From Sphingomonas citricola (GTDB lineage: Bacteria > Pseudomonadota > Alphaproteobacteria > Sphingomonadales > Sphingomonadaceae), in contig NZ_JAHXZM010000004.1 in the NCBI RefSeq assembly GCF_019429535.1, positions 186,001-250,000 on the forward strand: 64,000 bases of DNA, written 5' to 3'. The translations under genes and the position numbers were made by a program. Positions 44,455 to 53,732 of this stretch are shown here, piece after piece. Numbering within the stretch: position 1 is the first letter of the stretch; each line of letters begins with the position of its first letter. The notes under the pieces are model-generated. The model did not search any database, was not told where the DNA came from, and saw only the letters and a program-made list of their open reading frames with translations.

Positions 44455-45171
44455 ATGAAACGCCTGTTCGCATCGATCCACGACGTGTCGCCCCGGTTCG
44501 AGCGCGAGGTCGACCAGTTGCTCGCGCACCTCCACCCCCATGTCGGCAAGCGGCTGGCGATGCTGGTGGTGCCCGATCACTGGGGTGCCGCCCCGCTGAC
44601 GCCCGCGTTCAAGGCGCGGCTGCGCGACTGGTCGGATCGCGGGATCGAGATGTTCGTCCACGGCTGGTACCACCGCGACACCGCCGCGCACGCCGGTGCC
44701 GCCGCGTTCAAGGCGCGACACATGACCGCGGGCGAGGGCGAGTTCCTCGGGCTCGATTACGCCGAGGCGCTGGCGCGGATGCAACACGGCAAGGCGCTGG
44801 TCGAGGACACGATCGGAAGGGGTGCCGCGGGCTTCATCGCGCCGGCCTGGCTATATTCGGACGACGCGCGGCGTGCGTTGGGCGATGCGGGCTTCGCATT
44901 GGCGGAGGATCACGCGCGCGTGTGGCAGCCGCGCGGGCGCATCGTGGCACGTGGGCCGGTGATCACCTGGGCAAGCCGGTCGCGCGCGCGGCAGTTGAGT
45001 TCGCTCGCCGCCGCCGCGGTGTTGCGCCGCGCGCTGCAGCCGGCACGGCACGTGCGGATTGCGGTCCACCCCGGCGACACACGCGTGCCTGCGCTGATGA
45101 CGAGTATCGACCGAACGTTCGCGGCCTTTCGCGATCACGCGCCCGCGGCCTACGCGGATCTTCTCGCCTGA
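44455..45171 (+). CDS. Polysaccharide deacetylase-like protein (DUF2334)
   Basis: A 238-residue NodB-fold-like protein. The N-terminal SIHDVSPRF (H9-D10) and FVHGWYH (H69, H73) supply the expected metal ligands, and RIAVHPGDTR is the C-terminal catalytic-type histidine segment. It has no signal peptide, so it is predicted cytosolic. It is divergent from phoD across 109 bp. Its last 22 bp overlap the end of the convergent glycosyltransferase gene. It may deacetylate a lipid or glycan precursor; the substrate is not known. Confidence 0.8.
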   Translation: MKRLFASIHDVSPRFEREVDQLLAHLHPHVGKRLAMLVVPDHWGAAPLTPAFKARLRDWSDRGIEMFVHGWYHRDTAAHAGAAAFKARHMTAGEGEFLGLDYAEALARMQHGKALVEDTIGRGAAGFIAPAWLYSDDARRALGDAGFALAEDHARVWQPRGRIVARGPVITWASRSRARQLSSLAAAAVLRRALQPARHVRIAVHPGDTRVPALMTSIDRTFAAFRDHAPAAYADLLA

Positions 45172-46349
45172 TCGGATGCCTGCGCGTCGCGTTCGGCGAT
45201 GCGGCGCGCGTAGAAGGCGACGAGGTCGGCGGCGTGCTGTTCGTCCGAGCGGACGTGCGCCGCGGCGACGCGCGCCGCGCGGTGGAGCAGCGGCTGATCG
45301 CGGGCGAACAATCGCACGATCGCCGCCGCGCAATCATACGCGTCGCCCGCGCGGTACGTTTCGGCATAGGTCGGCCGCGCCACTTCGAACGCGCCACCCG
45401 CGTCGGGGACGACCAGCGGTAACCCGCTCGCCAACGCTTCCGACGCGACCAGTCCGAAGGTCTCGTTCGACGCGCCGTGGATGAACGCGTCCGCGCTCGC
45501 CATGAAGGTTGCCAGCTGGGGCCGATCATAGACCGGGCGGTAGAGGCGGATGTGCGGGCTGCGGCCGATATGCCGTTCGAGCGCGGCGGTATCGGGGCCC
45601 TGCCCCAGCATCATCATGCCGACCGGCAGGCGCGCCCCCGCGCGCTGCACCGCGTCGATCACCATCGGCCAGCGCTTTTCGGGATGATGGCGACCGACCG
45701 CGAGCAGGAGGTGGGCGTCGGGCGGGAGGCCGCACTGTGCCAGCATCGACGCGCGCAGCGCCTCGTCGCGCAAGGCTGGCGAGAACCGCGCACGATCGAT
45801 CCCGAGCGGGATCGCCGCATCGACGCGCACGCCGCGCGCGCGGTAGCGCTTGAACAGCACCGGGCCGTTGGTGATGACCGCGTCGTAGCGCCGGAAACAG
45901 CGGTCCAGATAGCGATTGTACCAGTCGAACGCGCGCTCGATCCGCTCACCCGAGGCGATCCGGCCAAGCCAGCGCTTGGGATAGGCCTCGAGATTGTCGT
46001 TGTGGAGAAACCAGCTCTTGAGCGCAGGGCCGGTCCAGTCGGCGACGATCCCGGCCGACCGCCACGGCGAGCAATTTTCCACCACGTCGGGCTGTAGGTC
46101 GTCGAGCAGCGAATGGATCGGTGCCGCGTCCCAGAACAGGCCGTAATTGCGGTCGATCGGGATCGTCGGCGATTTAACATAGATCACGCGCCCGCCGGTC
46201 GGGCGTTCCTCCACCCGCGTGACGCGGCCGGGCGCGATCACGATCAGTTCGTGACCCTGTTTCGCCAGGATCGCCATTTTGGCGTCGATATAGGTTCGCA
46301 CTCCCCCGCCGGTCGGCGAGTAGAGTTCGTTCACCTCGACGATGCGCAC
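45150..46349 (-). CDS. Glycosyltransferase family 4 (GT-B)
   Basis: A retaining GT-B enzyme of 399 residues. The N-terminal half starts VRIVEVNELYSPTGGGVRTY, the acceptor-binding Rossmann domain. The C-terminal donor domain has VGRHHPEKRWPMVIDAV, MMLGQGPDTAALE, and ASADAFIHGASNETFGLVASEALASG, the E-x7-E signature of GT4 (E of NETFG and E of SEA). The GTG at 46349 is 4 nt after the DUF2141 stop. It probably glycosylates a lipid or envelope component; the acceptor is not known. Confidence 0.87.
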   Translation of the reverse strand: MRIVEVNELYSPTGGGVRTYIDAKMAILAKQGHELIVIAPGRVTRVEERPTGGRVIYVKSPTIPIDRNYGLFWDAAPIHSLLDDLQPDVVENCSPWRSAGIVADWTGPALKSWFLHNDNLEAYPKRWLGRIASGERIERAFDWYNRYLDRCFRRYDAVITNGPVLFKRYRARGVRVDAAIPLGIDRARFSPALRDEALRASMLAQCGLPPDAHLLLAVGRHHPEKRWPMVIDAVQRAGARLPVGMMMLGQGPDTAALERHIGRSPHIRLYRPVYDRPQLATFMASADAFIHGASNETFGLVASEALASGLPLVVPDAGGAFEVARPTYAETYRAGDAYDCAAAIVRLFARDQPLLHRAARVAAAHVRSDEQHAADLVAFYARRIAERDAQASDQARRSA

Positions 46350-46353
46350 GGCG

Positions 46354-46878
46354 TCAGAACCCGAACCCGCCGAGCCCGCGCAGATATTGTGCGCGGATCG
46401 TGGTCTGCGTGACACCCGGCCCAACCTGGATCAGCGCGTCGGACAATTTGGGGCGCGACCGGCCGATCTTGCGATTGCCCGGAAAGCCTGCGCCATCGCT
46501 CCAGAAATCGAACTTGCGCTTGCCGTCGCGGTCGTGGCCGAAGAACAGCGCGTAGCGACCCGGACGCGGAACCCGGATGCACATGCGCGCGACACTCCCC
46601 TGCGGTGCAGCGACCGTGATGCGGCGAAACACCTTGCCCGCGGCGAGCAGTTTCTTGTCGTCCTCGAGGAAATCGGTCTCGTTCGCTGGGTAGAGTTCGA
46701 GCTTGATCGTGCCGCGCGCGTCTTTCAGCCCGGTGACGGTGGCGAGGATCGCGGGCCCCTGCCCGCCGCTGCACGCCGGCGCATCGGGCCCGAGCACCTG
46801 CGCGCCCGCCGGGACAGCCGCGAGCCCTGCCGCCGCGATCGCCGCGCCGCGCCAGAAACTCACCCTCGCCTTCGCCAT
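46354..46878 (-). CDS. DUF2141-family secreted protein
   Basis: A 174-residue protein with a signal peptide (WRGAAIAAAGLAAVPAGA). The DUF2141 beta-sandwich follows, with ATVTGLKDARGTIKLELYPAN and PGRYALFFGHDRDGKRKFDFW, the signature segment. The domain is periplasmic or surface and of unknown function. Its start lies inside the end of the upstream membrane-protein gene (19-nt overlap) and its stop is 4 nt before the glycosyltransferase, so all three form one transcript. Confidence 0.85.
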   Translation of the reverse strand: MAKARVSFWRGAAIAAAGLAAVPAGAQVLGPDAPACSGGQGPAILATVTGLKDARGTIKLELYPANETDFLEDDKKLLAAGKVFRRITVAAPQGSVARMCIRVPRPGRYALFFGHDRDGKRKFDFWSDGAGFPGNRKIGRSRPKLSDALIQVGPGVTQTTIRAQYLRGLGGFGF

Positions 46879-47825
46879 GCCTTGAGCCTTTCCCACACGA
46901 ATCCGGTACCGAAGATGCCGACCACGGCGATATGCGCCAGCAAGGTTGACGCGGCGGTGAACGCCATCAACTCCGACAAGGCGCGATCGTGTCCGATGAC
47001 GAGGATCGCGAAGTTCGCGAACAACAGGTCCTTGTTGGGCAGGAACGGTAGGCGCGAGACGAGCAGCCGCCCCGCCATCAGGAACACCCACATGAAGACC
47101 GACACGCTCGGCATCGCGAAATGCCACGCGACCGCGAGTGCCACGCTGCTGAGTGCGATGCGGTACAGCGTCCAGCGGTAGATCCACCACAATTGCGTCC
47201 GCGCGAGCGAGAAGACGATCGGCGACAGGAACAGCACCGCGCCGACGACCAGCCCGGTCAATCCGAGCGACCATAGCATCGCGCGCAGCACGTCGGGATC
47301 GATCAGCTTGTAGCCGAGCGGCAGCGCGATCGCGCCGAGCAGGATGGCGGCGGTATTGCCAGCAAGGCCCGACAGGATGCTGACGTCCTTCACCGCCCCG
47401 AAGGGCGCCGTGACCATCTTCAACCGCTCGCGCGCCCAGGCGTAGAAATAGGCGTCGCCGGTCACGCCGATCAGCAGATCGTTCGCGACGCGTTTGAGGT
47501 TCAGCGCGCCGAACGCCCGCGCGGGCACGCGCCACAGACGGCGGAAAATGAGGAAATCGACCACCGGCGTGGTCAGATAGGACAGAAGGAACAGCAGGTA
47601 GAACCACCCGCTGCGCGGCAGCGTCCGCGTCAGGCCGGCGAGGCCGTGATCGAGCAATTCCTGCGCGAGGCCGACGAGCATCAGCCCGGTGAGCGCGGTG
47701 GCGAGCGCGCGCGGCCAGCGCGGGCGGCGCCGGCGGAGCGGTTCGAGCGCGGACAGAGGCGCCGCGTCGCCGTCGCGCGCGGTGTCCCCCGCGGCGGGGA
47801 GGTCGCCCGCGTTCACGACCGGCAC
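46860..47825 (-). CDS. Polytopic membrane protein, unknown
   Basis: A 321-residue integral membrane protein with about seven or eight hydrophobic spans, beginning near residue 40. A conserved-looking interior has FLIFRRLWRVPARAFGALN and ANDLLIGVTGDAYFYAWARERLK. No family is recognised with confidence. A resemblance to membrane parts of LPG-synthase-like (UPF0104) proteins is possible but weak. It heads a three-gene group with DUF2141 and a GT4, which suggests an envelope glycolipid role. The GTG at 47825 is the start; a GTG three codons later is an alternative. Confidence 0.6.
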   Translation of the reverse strand: MPVVNAGDLPAAGDTARDGDAAPLSALEPLRRRRPRWPRALATALTGLMLVGLAQELLDHGLAGLTRTLPRSGWFYLLFLLSYLTTPVVDFLIFRRLWRVPARAFGALNLKRVANDLLIGVTGDAYFYAWARERLKMVTAPFGAVKDVSILSGLAGNTAAILLGAIALPLGYKLIDPDVLRAMLWSLGLTGLVVGAVLFLSPIVFSLARTQLWWIYRWTLYRIALSSVALAVAWHFAMPSVSVFMWVFLMAGRLLVSRLPFLPNKDLLFANFAILVIGHDRALSELMAFTAASTLLAHIAVVGIFGTGFVWERLKAWRRRG

Positions 47826-47898
47826 CCCGCGCCCGCGATGCAGGGCCGCTCCTCCGGCCGGGCGTCGATCGTCGACGGCGTCACGCGAAACGGCGCCT

Positions 47899-48540
47899 TC
47901 AGTGCGGCTTCACGCGGTCGGGGTGCGCGGCGGCGACCGCAGGCAGCGCCGCCATCGCCGCGTCGGCGGCGCACAACCGTGGATAGGCATCGAGCGGCAC
48001 CGCGAAGCGTCGCGCATTGTAGAGCTGCGGTACCAGGCAGAGATCGGCGATGTCGGGCGCCTCACCGCCCAGGAACGGCCCCGCGGGCATATCCGCCGCC
48101 ATCGCTTCCAGCGCGGCTAATCCCTCGACCACCCAGTGGCGGTACCAATCGTCGCGCGCCGACTGATCGGCACCGAATTGCTGTTCCAGCCGCTTGAGCA
48201 CGCGCAGATTGTCGATCGGATGGATGTCCGCGGCGATCACCAGCGCACGCGCGAGCTGGCCCGAGCGGACGAACGGATCGGACGAGACCATCGCAGGATC
48301 GGGAAAGGTCGCGTCGAGCCAGTCGACGATCGCGAGGCTCTGCGTCAGCGGGCGGCCGTCGACGACCAGCGTCGGCACCAGCCCCTGCGGATTGATCCGG
48401 CGGTTGTCGTCGCCGCGCTGCGCGCCCTCAACCAGGTTCACAGCGACCGAAGTATAGCGCACCTGCTTCAGGTTGAGGCAGATCCGCACGCGATACGCCG
48501 CCGACGAGCGCCAGTAATCGTGGAGCACGATCTCGCTCAT
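47899..48540 (-). CDS. maiA: Maleylacetoacetate isomerase (zeta-class GST)
   Basis: A glutathione-dependent enzyme that isomerises maleylacetoacetate to fumarylacetoacetate in tyrosine and homogentisate breakdown. The 213 residues have the zeta-class active-site motif WRSSAAYRVRICLNLK at 10-25 and QSLAIVDWLD, which binds glutathione. The last gene of the pyrE operon, its ATG overlaps the AI-2E-type transporter stop by 4 nt. No other tyrosine-degradation gene is next to it, so the name follows homology only. Confidence 0.88.
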   Translation of the reverse strand: MSEIVLHDYWRSSAAYRVRICLNLKQVRYTSVAVNLVEGAQRGDDNRRINPQGLVPTLVVDGRPLTQSLAIVDWLDATFPDPAMVSSDPFVRSGQLARALVIAADIHPIDNLRVLKRLEQQFGADQSARDDWYRHWVVEGLAALEAMAADMPAGPFLGGEAPDIADLCLVPQLYNARRFAVPLDAYPRLCAADAAMAALPAVAAAHPDRVKPH

Positions 48541-49604
48541 GCCGCGTCCCCGGCCTTTTCCGACCGGCGCTCCATCGCCGCCTTGATCATCGCGGTCATC
48601 GGATCGGCGAGCGCGAGGCCGATGATCCCGAACAACGCGCTGGCGAGGATCTGCGCGCCGAGCGTCAGCGCGGGCGGCAGGTCGACCGTCCGTTTCGCGA
48701 CCATCGGGATCACGACATAACCGTCGATGATCTGCACCGCGACGTAGATCAGGATCGCGAGCACGCCCGTGTGCATCCCCGCCGAGAAGCCGACCGCGAT
48801 CGTCATCGCCCCCGACACGAACGCGCCGACGTTGGGGATGAAGGCGAGCAGCCCGGTCATGATGCCGAGGATCAGCGCCATCGGCACACCCGCTAGCGCG
48901 AGCGCGGTACCCACGAATGCGCCCTCGAACGCCATGCCGAGCAGGCGCCCGGCGAGCAGGCGACGAAGCGTCCGTGCCATCCGCTGCGTCGTGATCGCGA
49001 CCTCCGCCCGGTTCGCCTGCGGGATCATCCATTGGAACCCGCGGTCGTAGACGCGCGGGTCGATCGCGACGAACAGACCGATCACGAGGATCATGAACAT
49101 GGTGGTCAGCGCGCCGAATGCCGTGCCGACCCAGGCGGTCACCTTGCCGACCGAGCCGAGCGCCTGGCGCGCGATGCCGTTCAGGTCGGACGCGCCCGGC
49201 ATCAGCCCCTGCGACGACAGCCAGCCCGACAGCCGCACGACCTGCGTCTCGACGGTCGAGCGCAACTGCATCACCTGCTGCGTGATCTGGACACCCGCGA
49301 CGTAGAACGTGCCCGCGAGGAAGACGAGCGTCAGCAGGCAGACGATCAGCAGACGCCAACCGCGCCCGATCGGCAGCACGCGGCCGAGCAACCGTACGCC
49401 GCCATCGAGCAGAGCCGCGAAGACGAGCCCGGCGAAGATGACGAGCAACGGCTGGATGAGCAGCACCACCAGCGCGATCGCGCCGGCAAGCCCCAGCCAC
49501 ACCGCGGCGCGCTTGATCTCGGCACGAACGGCGGGATCGCGGACCTCGTGCGGGCTCGCGCCGGCGACCAGATCGACGCGATCGTCGTGACGACGCTCGC
49601 TCAC
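48537..49604 (-). CDS. AI-2E family transporter (PerM/YdiK type)
   Basis: A polytopic inner-membrane protein of 355 residues. It shows the family start AAVWLGLAGAIALVVLLIQPLLVIFAGLVFAALLDG, then a helical periplasmic domain (about 90-155). The C-terminal glycine/proline loops GLLAFIPNVGAFVSGAMTIAVG and IDGYVVIPMVAKRTVDLPPALTLGAQI are diagnostic of the family. Family members export AI-2 (TqsA) or run Na+/H+ exchange; most have no known substrate. The GTG at 49604 overlaps the lepB stop (GTGA). Confidence 0.88.
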   Translation of the reverse strand: MSERRHDDRVDLVAGASPHEVRDPAVRAEIKRAAVWLGLAGAIALVVLLIQPLLVIFAGLVFAALLDGGVRLLGRVLPIGRGWRLLIVCLLTLVFLAGTFYVAGVQITQQVMQLRSTVETQVVRLSGWLSSQGLMPGASDLNGIARQALGSVGKVTAWVGTAFGALTTMFMILVIGLFVAIDPRVYDRGFQWMIPQANRAEVAITTQRMARTLRRLLAGRLLGMAFEGAFVGTALALAGVPMALILGIMTGLLAFIPNVGAFVSGAMTIAVGFSAGMHTGVLAILIYVAVQIIDGYVVIPMVAKRTVDLPPALTLGAQILASALFGIIGLALADPMTAMIKAAMERRSEKAGDAA

Positions 49605-50563
49605 TGCGTGCGCTCCGGGTGGAGCGAAGTACCCGCGCGTCCGCCGCGCAGCGCCGGCCACCAGGTTAGCGGATTGAGCGTCGCGTTGCCGTCGACCGAG
49701 AAGGTGATGAACTCGGCGCGGCCACCGAGGTTCTCGACCGGCACCGGCCCGCCCAGCCCGCGTTCGAACCCGCCAAGCGCGAAGCGGCTGTCGGCGGAGC
49801 GATCACGATTGTCGCCCATCAGGAACACGCGCCCCGCGGGGATGCGGACGGGTCCGTAATTGTCGCCGGGCGAATCGGGCTGGAGATCGACCGTGTCGTA
49901 GCGCCGGCCGTTCGGCAGCGTCTCGGTCACGATCGGCAGGTGGCAGACAGTGCGCCCGTCGGCGAGCGTGCGCCGCGCCCCCGGATATTGCAGCGGGTCG
50001 CAGGTCGCATTCGCATCGACGGGCAGGTCGCGGAAGTGCAGCGCCCCGCGCGGCACCGCGACCCCGTTCAGGAAGACGACGCCGCCCCGCACCTCGAGCG
50101 TGTCGCCGGGCAGCCCGATCACACGCTTGATATAGTCGCTCGACGACCCCGGCGGCGTCACAATCACGACGTCGCCGCGCTCGGGCAGGCTGCCGAACAC
50201 GCGACCGGGAATGAAGGGAAGCTGGACCGACCAGCTCTCGACCGGCTGATGCAGCACGAGGTCGCGCGCGATCGCGACGGGGTCGGGGATCGTCGGCGAG
50301 ACGAACGACCAGCCATAGGCGAACTTCGACACCACCAGCCGGTCACCGACCATCAGCCCCGGCAGCATCGATTCGCTCGGGATGTAGAACGGCTTGGCGA
50401 TGAAGGAATGAAAGCCGAGGACGGCGAGGACGAGCCAGAACAGGCCTTTCGCCTCGCTCCACCAATCGAACCCGGCACGTTGCTGCTGGTCGGCCGGCGC
50501 CGCGTCGCCGCGATGCGCATCGCCTGGATGACCGCTGGAGGGAAGCGTGAGGTCGTCGGCCAC
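49601..50563 (-). CDS. lepB: Signal peptidase I
   Basis: Cleaves Sec signal peptides at the periplasmic face of the inner membrane. The 320 residues have one N-terminal membrane helix (FWLVLAVLGFHSFIA, about 42-56). Catalytic Ser65 lies in IPSESMLP, Lys146 is in the SSDYIKRVIGLPGD box, and the GDNRDRSADSR motif follows. The GTG at 50563 is 6 nt after acpS. The order pyrE-pdxJ-acpS-lepB is standard in alphaproteobacteria. Confidence 0.95.
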   Translation of the reverse strand: MADDLTLPSSGHPGDAHRGDAAPADQQQRAGFDWWSEAKGLFWLVLAVLGFHSFIAKPFYIPSESMLPGLMVGDRLVVSKFAYGWSFVSPTIPDPVAIARDLVLHQPVESWSVQLPFIPGRVFGSLPERGDVVIVTPPGSSSDYIKRVIGLPGDTLEVRGGVVFLNGVAVPRGALHFRDLPVDANATCDPLQYPGARRTLADGRTVCHLPIVTETLPNGRRYDTVDLQPDSPGDNYGPVRIPAGRVFLMGDNRDRSADSRFALGGFERGLGGPVPVENLGGRAEFITFSVDGNATLNPLTWWPALRGGRAGTSLHPERTQ

Positions 50564-50569
50564 GTCAGA

Positions 50570-50974
50570 TCATCCGATGGGTAGGGCTTCGATAATCACA
50601 AAGGCCTGCGCCCACGGATGATCGTCGGTCAAGGTCAGATGGATATGCGCGTCATATCCCGCGGGCACCATCGCGTCGAGCCGCGCCCTCGCGCCACCCG
50701 TCAGCGCGAGCGTGGGCGCGCCCGAGGCGGCGTTGACCACCCCGATGTCGCGCATGAAAACGCCCGCCCTGAATCCGGTGCCGACCGCCTTGGAGAAGGC
50801 TTCCTTCGCGGCGAACCGCTTGGCGAGTGTGCCCGCGCGGGTGAACGGCCGTCTCGCCGCCTTGGCGCGCTCGACGTCGGTGAACACGCGCTGCTCGAAC
50901 CGCTCGCCGAACCGGTCGAGCGATGCCTGGATCCGCTCGATGTTGCAGAGGTCGGAGCCCAATCCGATGATCAA
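50570..50974 (-). CDS. acpS: Holo-[acyl-carrier-protein] synthase
   Basis: Attaches 4'-phosphopantetheine to acyl carrier protein. The 134-residue AcpS-type transferase has [15 protein letters not shown] (Mg-binding aspartate) and [18 protein letters not shown], the invariant second motif. The start is TTG at 50974, the only start that gives the N-terminus expected of the family. It is 10 nt after pdxJ. Confidence 0.94.
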   Translation of the reverse strand: MIIGLGSDLCNIERIQASLDRFGERFEQRVFTDVERAKAARRPFTRAGTLAKRFAAKEAFSKAVGTGFRAGVFMRDIGVVNAASGAPTLALTGGARARLDAMVPAGYDAHIHLTLTDDHPWAQAFVIIEALPIG

Positions 50975-50984
50975 GCGTGCGTCC

Positions 50985-51728
50985 TCATCGCGCCGCCGCC
51001 ATCTCGGCCTTCATCCGCCGGACACTCTCGTACAGGCCGACGAAGATCGCCTCGCCGACGAGGAAATGCCCGATGTTGAGTTCGACCACCTGGGGGATGG
51101 CGGCGATCGGTTGGACGTTGTCGAACGTCAGCCCGTGTCCAGCATGGACCTCGACGCCGTTCTTGGCGGCGAGCGCGGCAGCGTCGCTCAGCCGGCGCAG
51201 TTCGTCGGCGCGCGCCTCGCCCTCGGTGTCGGCGTAGCGGCCGGTGTGGAGCTCGATCACCGGCGCGCCAAGCGACACCGCCGCGGCGATCTGTTCGGGC
51301 GACGGCTCGATGAACAGCGACACGCGCACGCCCGCCTCGCGCAGCGCGCGCACCATCGAAGCGAGGACGTCGTGCTGCCCGGCGACATCGAGCCCGCCCT
51401 CCGTGGTACGCTCCTCGCGCTTCTCGGGCACGATGCACGCGGCGTGGGGGCGGTGGCGCAGCGCGATGCCGAGCATCTCCTGCGTGGCCGCCATTTCGAG
51501 GTTGAGCGGGATCGCGCGGTCGAGCGCGGCAAGCTCGGCGACCAGCCGCGCGATGTCGGCGTCAGTGATGTGGCGGCGATCCTCGCGCAGGTGCGCGGTG
51601 ATCCCGTCCGCGCCCGCCGACGCGGCGAGCAACGCGGCGCGAACCGGATCGGGAACCGCGCCGCCACGCGCGTTCCGCACGGTCGCGACATGGTCGATGT
51701 TGACCCCGAGACGCAACGGCTGCGCCAT
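50985..51728 (-). CDS. pdxJ: Pyridoxine 5'-phosphate synthase
   Basis: Makes pyridoxine 5'-phosphate in the DXP-dependent vitamin B6 route. A TIM-barrel enzyme of 247 residues with [17 protein letters not shown] at the N-terminus, [33 protein letters not shown] and ELHTGRYAD. The ATG at 51728 follows the pyrE stop by one base (TGACATG). Confidence 0.96.
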   Translation of the reverse strand: MAQPLRLGVNIDHVATVRNARGGAVPDPVRAALLAASAGADGITAHLREDRRHITDADIARLVAELAALDRAIPLNLEMAATQEMLGIALRHRPHAACIVPEKREERTTEGGLDVAGQHDVLASMVRALREAGVRVSLFIEPSPEQIAAAVSLGAPVIELHTGRYADTEGEARADELRRLSDAAALAAKNGVEVHAGHGLTFDNVQPIAAIPQVVELNIGHFLVGEAIFVGLYESVRRMKAEMAAAR

Positions 51729-51729
51729 G

Positions 51730-52314
51730 TCAGGCCCCCGCCCGGCTGCCGGGTTTGATCGCCGGGATCGCCTGCAATTCGGGCGGCAGCGCCTCGGCGG
51801 CGTAGCTCGGCACGTCGAGACGGAGCAGCGGGAAGAAAGGTACGCCGATGTCGGCGGCACCGTTCGAGCGATCGACCAGCGCCGCGCCCGCGATCACGCG
51901 TCCGCCCGCCGCCTCGATCGCCGCGATCGCCTCGCGGCTCGACAGACCGGTGGTGACGACGTCCTCCATCATCAGCACCTCCTGTCCTTGTTTAAGTCGG
52001 AACCCGCGGCGCAGTTCGAACGTGCCGGTCGGGCGTTCGACGAACATCGCCTCGACACCCAGCGCGCGCGCCATCTCGTAGCCGACGATCACCCCGCCCA
52101 TCGCGGGCGCGACCACCGCGGAGATCCGCGCGCGCAGACCGTCGGGGATCGTCTGGGCGAGTGCCGCGCACAGGCGGGCGGCGCGGCGCGGGTCCATCAG
52201 CACGCGCGCGCACTGCAGGTAGCGCGGGCTGCGCAGCCCCGACGACAGGATGAAATGCCCTTCGAGCAGAGCATCCGCGGCACGGAACTCGGCCAGTACC
52301 TCGTCCTCGGTCAT
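51730..52314 (-). CDS. pyrE: Orotate phosphoribosyltransferase
   Basis: Joins orotate and PRPP to orotidine monophosphate in pyrimidine synthesis. The 194 residues show the PRTase motif [14 protein letters not shown] in the C-terminal half, [11 protein letters not shown], and [23 protein letters not shown]. It heads an operon of six genes on the minus strand, divergent from coxB across a 207-bp region. No attenuator was recognised ahead of it. Confidence 0.95.
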   Translation of the reverse strand: MTEDEVLAEFRAADALLEGHFILSSGLRSPRYLQCARVLMDPRRAARLCAALAQTIPDGLRARISAVVAPAMGGVIVGYEMARALGVEAMFVERPTGTFELRRGFRLKQGQEVLMMEDVVTTGLSSREAIAAIEAAGGRVIAGAALVDRSNGAADIGVPFFPLLRLDVPSYAAEALPPELQAIPAIKPGSRAGA

Positions 52315-52413
52315 CGCGCATCCTCCGTCGACGTCATGGGGGGCGCAGATACGGATCGCAGCGCGCCGACGCAACGCGGCGCGAGCGGGAAAAATTCGCG
52401 CAATCGCGCCCTC

Positions 52414-52442
52414 TTGAGGCAGATGGGAGCGCCGCGTATAGG
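52414..52442 (+). promoter_or_regulatory. Candidate sigma-70 promoter of coxB
   Basis: A -35 TTGAGG at 52414-52419 and a -10 TATAGG at 52437-52442 are separated by exactly 17 nt. They lie 80 nt ahead of the coxB start in the pyrE-coxB divergent region. Both hexamers match the consensus at four of six positions. Confidence 0.5.
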
Positions 52443-52521
52443 CAAAGGCAATGGGCGACAATGCCCGCTCGGTATTTGGGGGGGCACTCCCGTGCCACGA
52501 CGCAGGGGTGATGGAAGCACG

Positions 52522-53730
52522 ATGAACCGCTTGAAGACGATGATCTTGGCAGGCGGGCTCGCGCTCGCCGGGCTGGGGCTGGGAACCGGAGGCGGCGCCT
52601 CTGCCCAGACGCCCGCCGCCGCGCCGGCGATCAAGACCGCGCAACCCGGCGTCCCGAGCGCGCTCGAACCCGCCAACGCCGCCGATCCCGCCGCGCCGAA
52701 GATGAGTGCGGCTACCCCCGCGAAGCTCGACCAGAAGGCGCCCGCCGCGCTCGAACTGGCGCAGGACGGCGCCCCCACCATGAGCGCCAAGCCGATGATC
52801 GGTCAGCCGACCGACGGCCTGATGCGCATCCAGCCGCAGGTAACCAAGAACGGGCTGCGCGCGCACTGGTTTCACGACAAGATCCTGTTCCCGTTGATCA
52901 CGGTCGTGTCGCTGTTCGTGCTGGCGTTGCTGGTGCTGGTGATCATCCGCTTCCGCGCGGCGCGCAATCCGGTCCCGTCGAAGACCAGCCACAACACCTT
53001 CATCGAGGTGGTGTGGACGCTTGCCCCCGTGCTGATCCTGGTCGCGATCGCGGTGCCCTCGATCGGGCTGCTCCAGGCGCAGTTCAAGCCCGCGCCTGCG
53101 GGGGCGGTGACGCTGAAGGCGATCGGCAACCAGTGGTTCTGGAGCTATCAATATCCCGACAACGGCGGGATCGAGATCACCGCCAACCTGCTGAAGGAAA
53201 AGCAGGACGTGGCCGCGGGCGAGCGGTATCGAACCGACGCCGACGGTCCGCGCCTGCTCGCGACTGACAACCGCGTCGTGCTGCCGGTCGGCGTGCCGAT
53301 CCGGCTGATCACCACCGCCAACGACGTGATCCACAGCTGGGCGATGCCCGCGTTCTGGATCAAGCTCGACGCGATCCCCGGCCGGCTGAACGAGACGAGC
53401 TTCACGATCGACAAGCCCGGCCTCTATTTCGGCCAGTGCTCCGAGCTGTGCGGCGCGCGTCACGCCTATATGCCGATCGCGGTCGAGGCGGTGTCGCCGG
53501 CGCAATTCGCCGCCTGGGTACGCGCCAAGGGCGGCACGATGCCGACCCCCGGCAAGGCATCGGACGCGGTGATCCCGCAGCCGGGCTCGGACAATTCGGC
53601 GACGGTCGCGTCCGAAGCGGCGATCGTCGACAATTTGACCGGTCCGACCGAGAACGGCACCGCCACTCCCCCCGTCATTCCGCAGGGCGCGACCGGTAAC
53701 CCCGGTGGCGTCGGCGAAGCTGGACGCTGA
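52522..53730 (+). CDS. coxB: Cytochrome c oxidase subunit II
   Basis: The CuA-bearing subunit that accepts electrons from cytochrome c. A signal peptide ends at ASAQ near residue 29. An Ala/Pro-rich linker runs to about residue 110, then come two membrane helices and the cupredoxin domain. CuA ligands are in [12 protein letters not shown] (C306, C310, H314, M317), with the upstream H of HSWAMP. Both the long linker and an 80-residue low-complexity C-terminal tail (after about 330) are beyond the core subunit II. The ATG at 52522 precedes MNRLKTMIL. coxA follows after 2 nt. Confidence 0.95.
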   Translation: MNRLKTMILAGGLALAGLGLGTGGGASAQTPAAAPAIKTAQPGVPSALEPANAADPAAPKMSAATPAKLDQKAPAALELAQDGAPTMSAKPMIGQPTDGLMRIQPQVTKNGLRAHWFHDKILFPLITVVSLFVLALLVLVIIRFRAARNPVPSKTSHNTFIEVVWTLAPVLILVAIAVPSIGLLQAQFKPAPAGAVTLKAIGNQWFWSYQYPDNGGIEITANLLKEKQDVAAGERYRTDADGPRLLATDNRVVLPVGVPIRLITTANDVIHSWAMPAFWIKLDAIPGRLNETSFTIDKPGLYFGQCSELCGARHAYMPIAVEAVSPAQFAAWVRAKGGTMPTPGKASDAVIPQPGSDNSATVASEAAIVDNLTGPTENGTATPPVIPQGATGNPGGVGEAGR

Positions 53731-53732
53731 CC

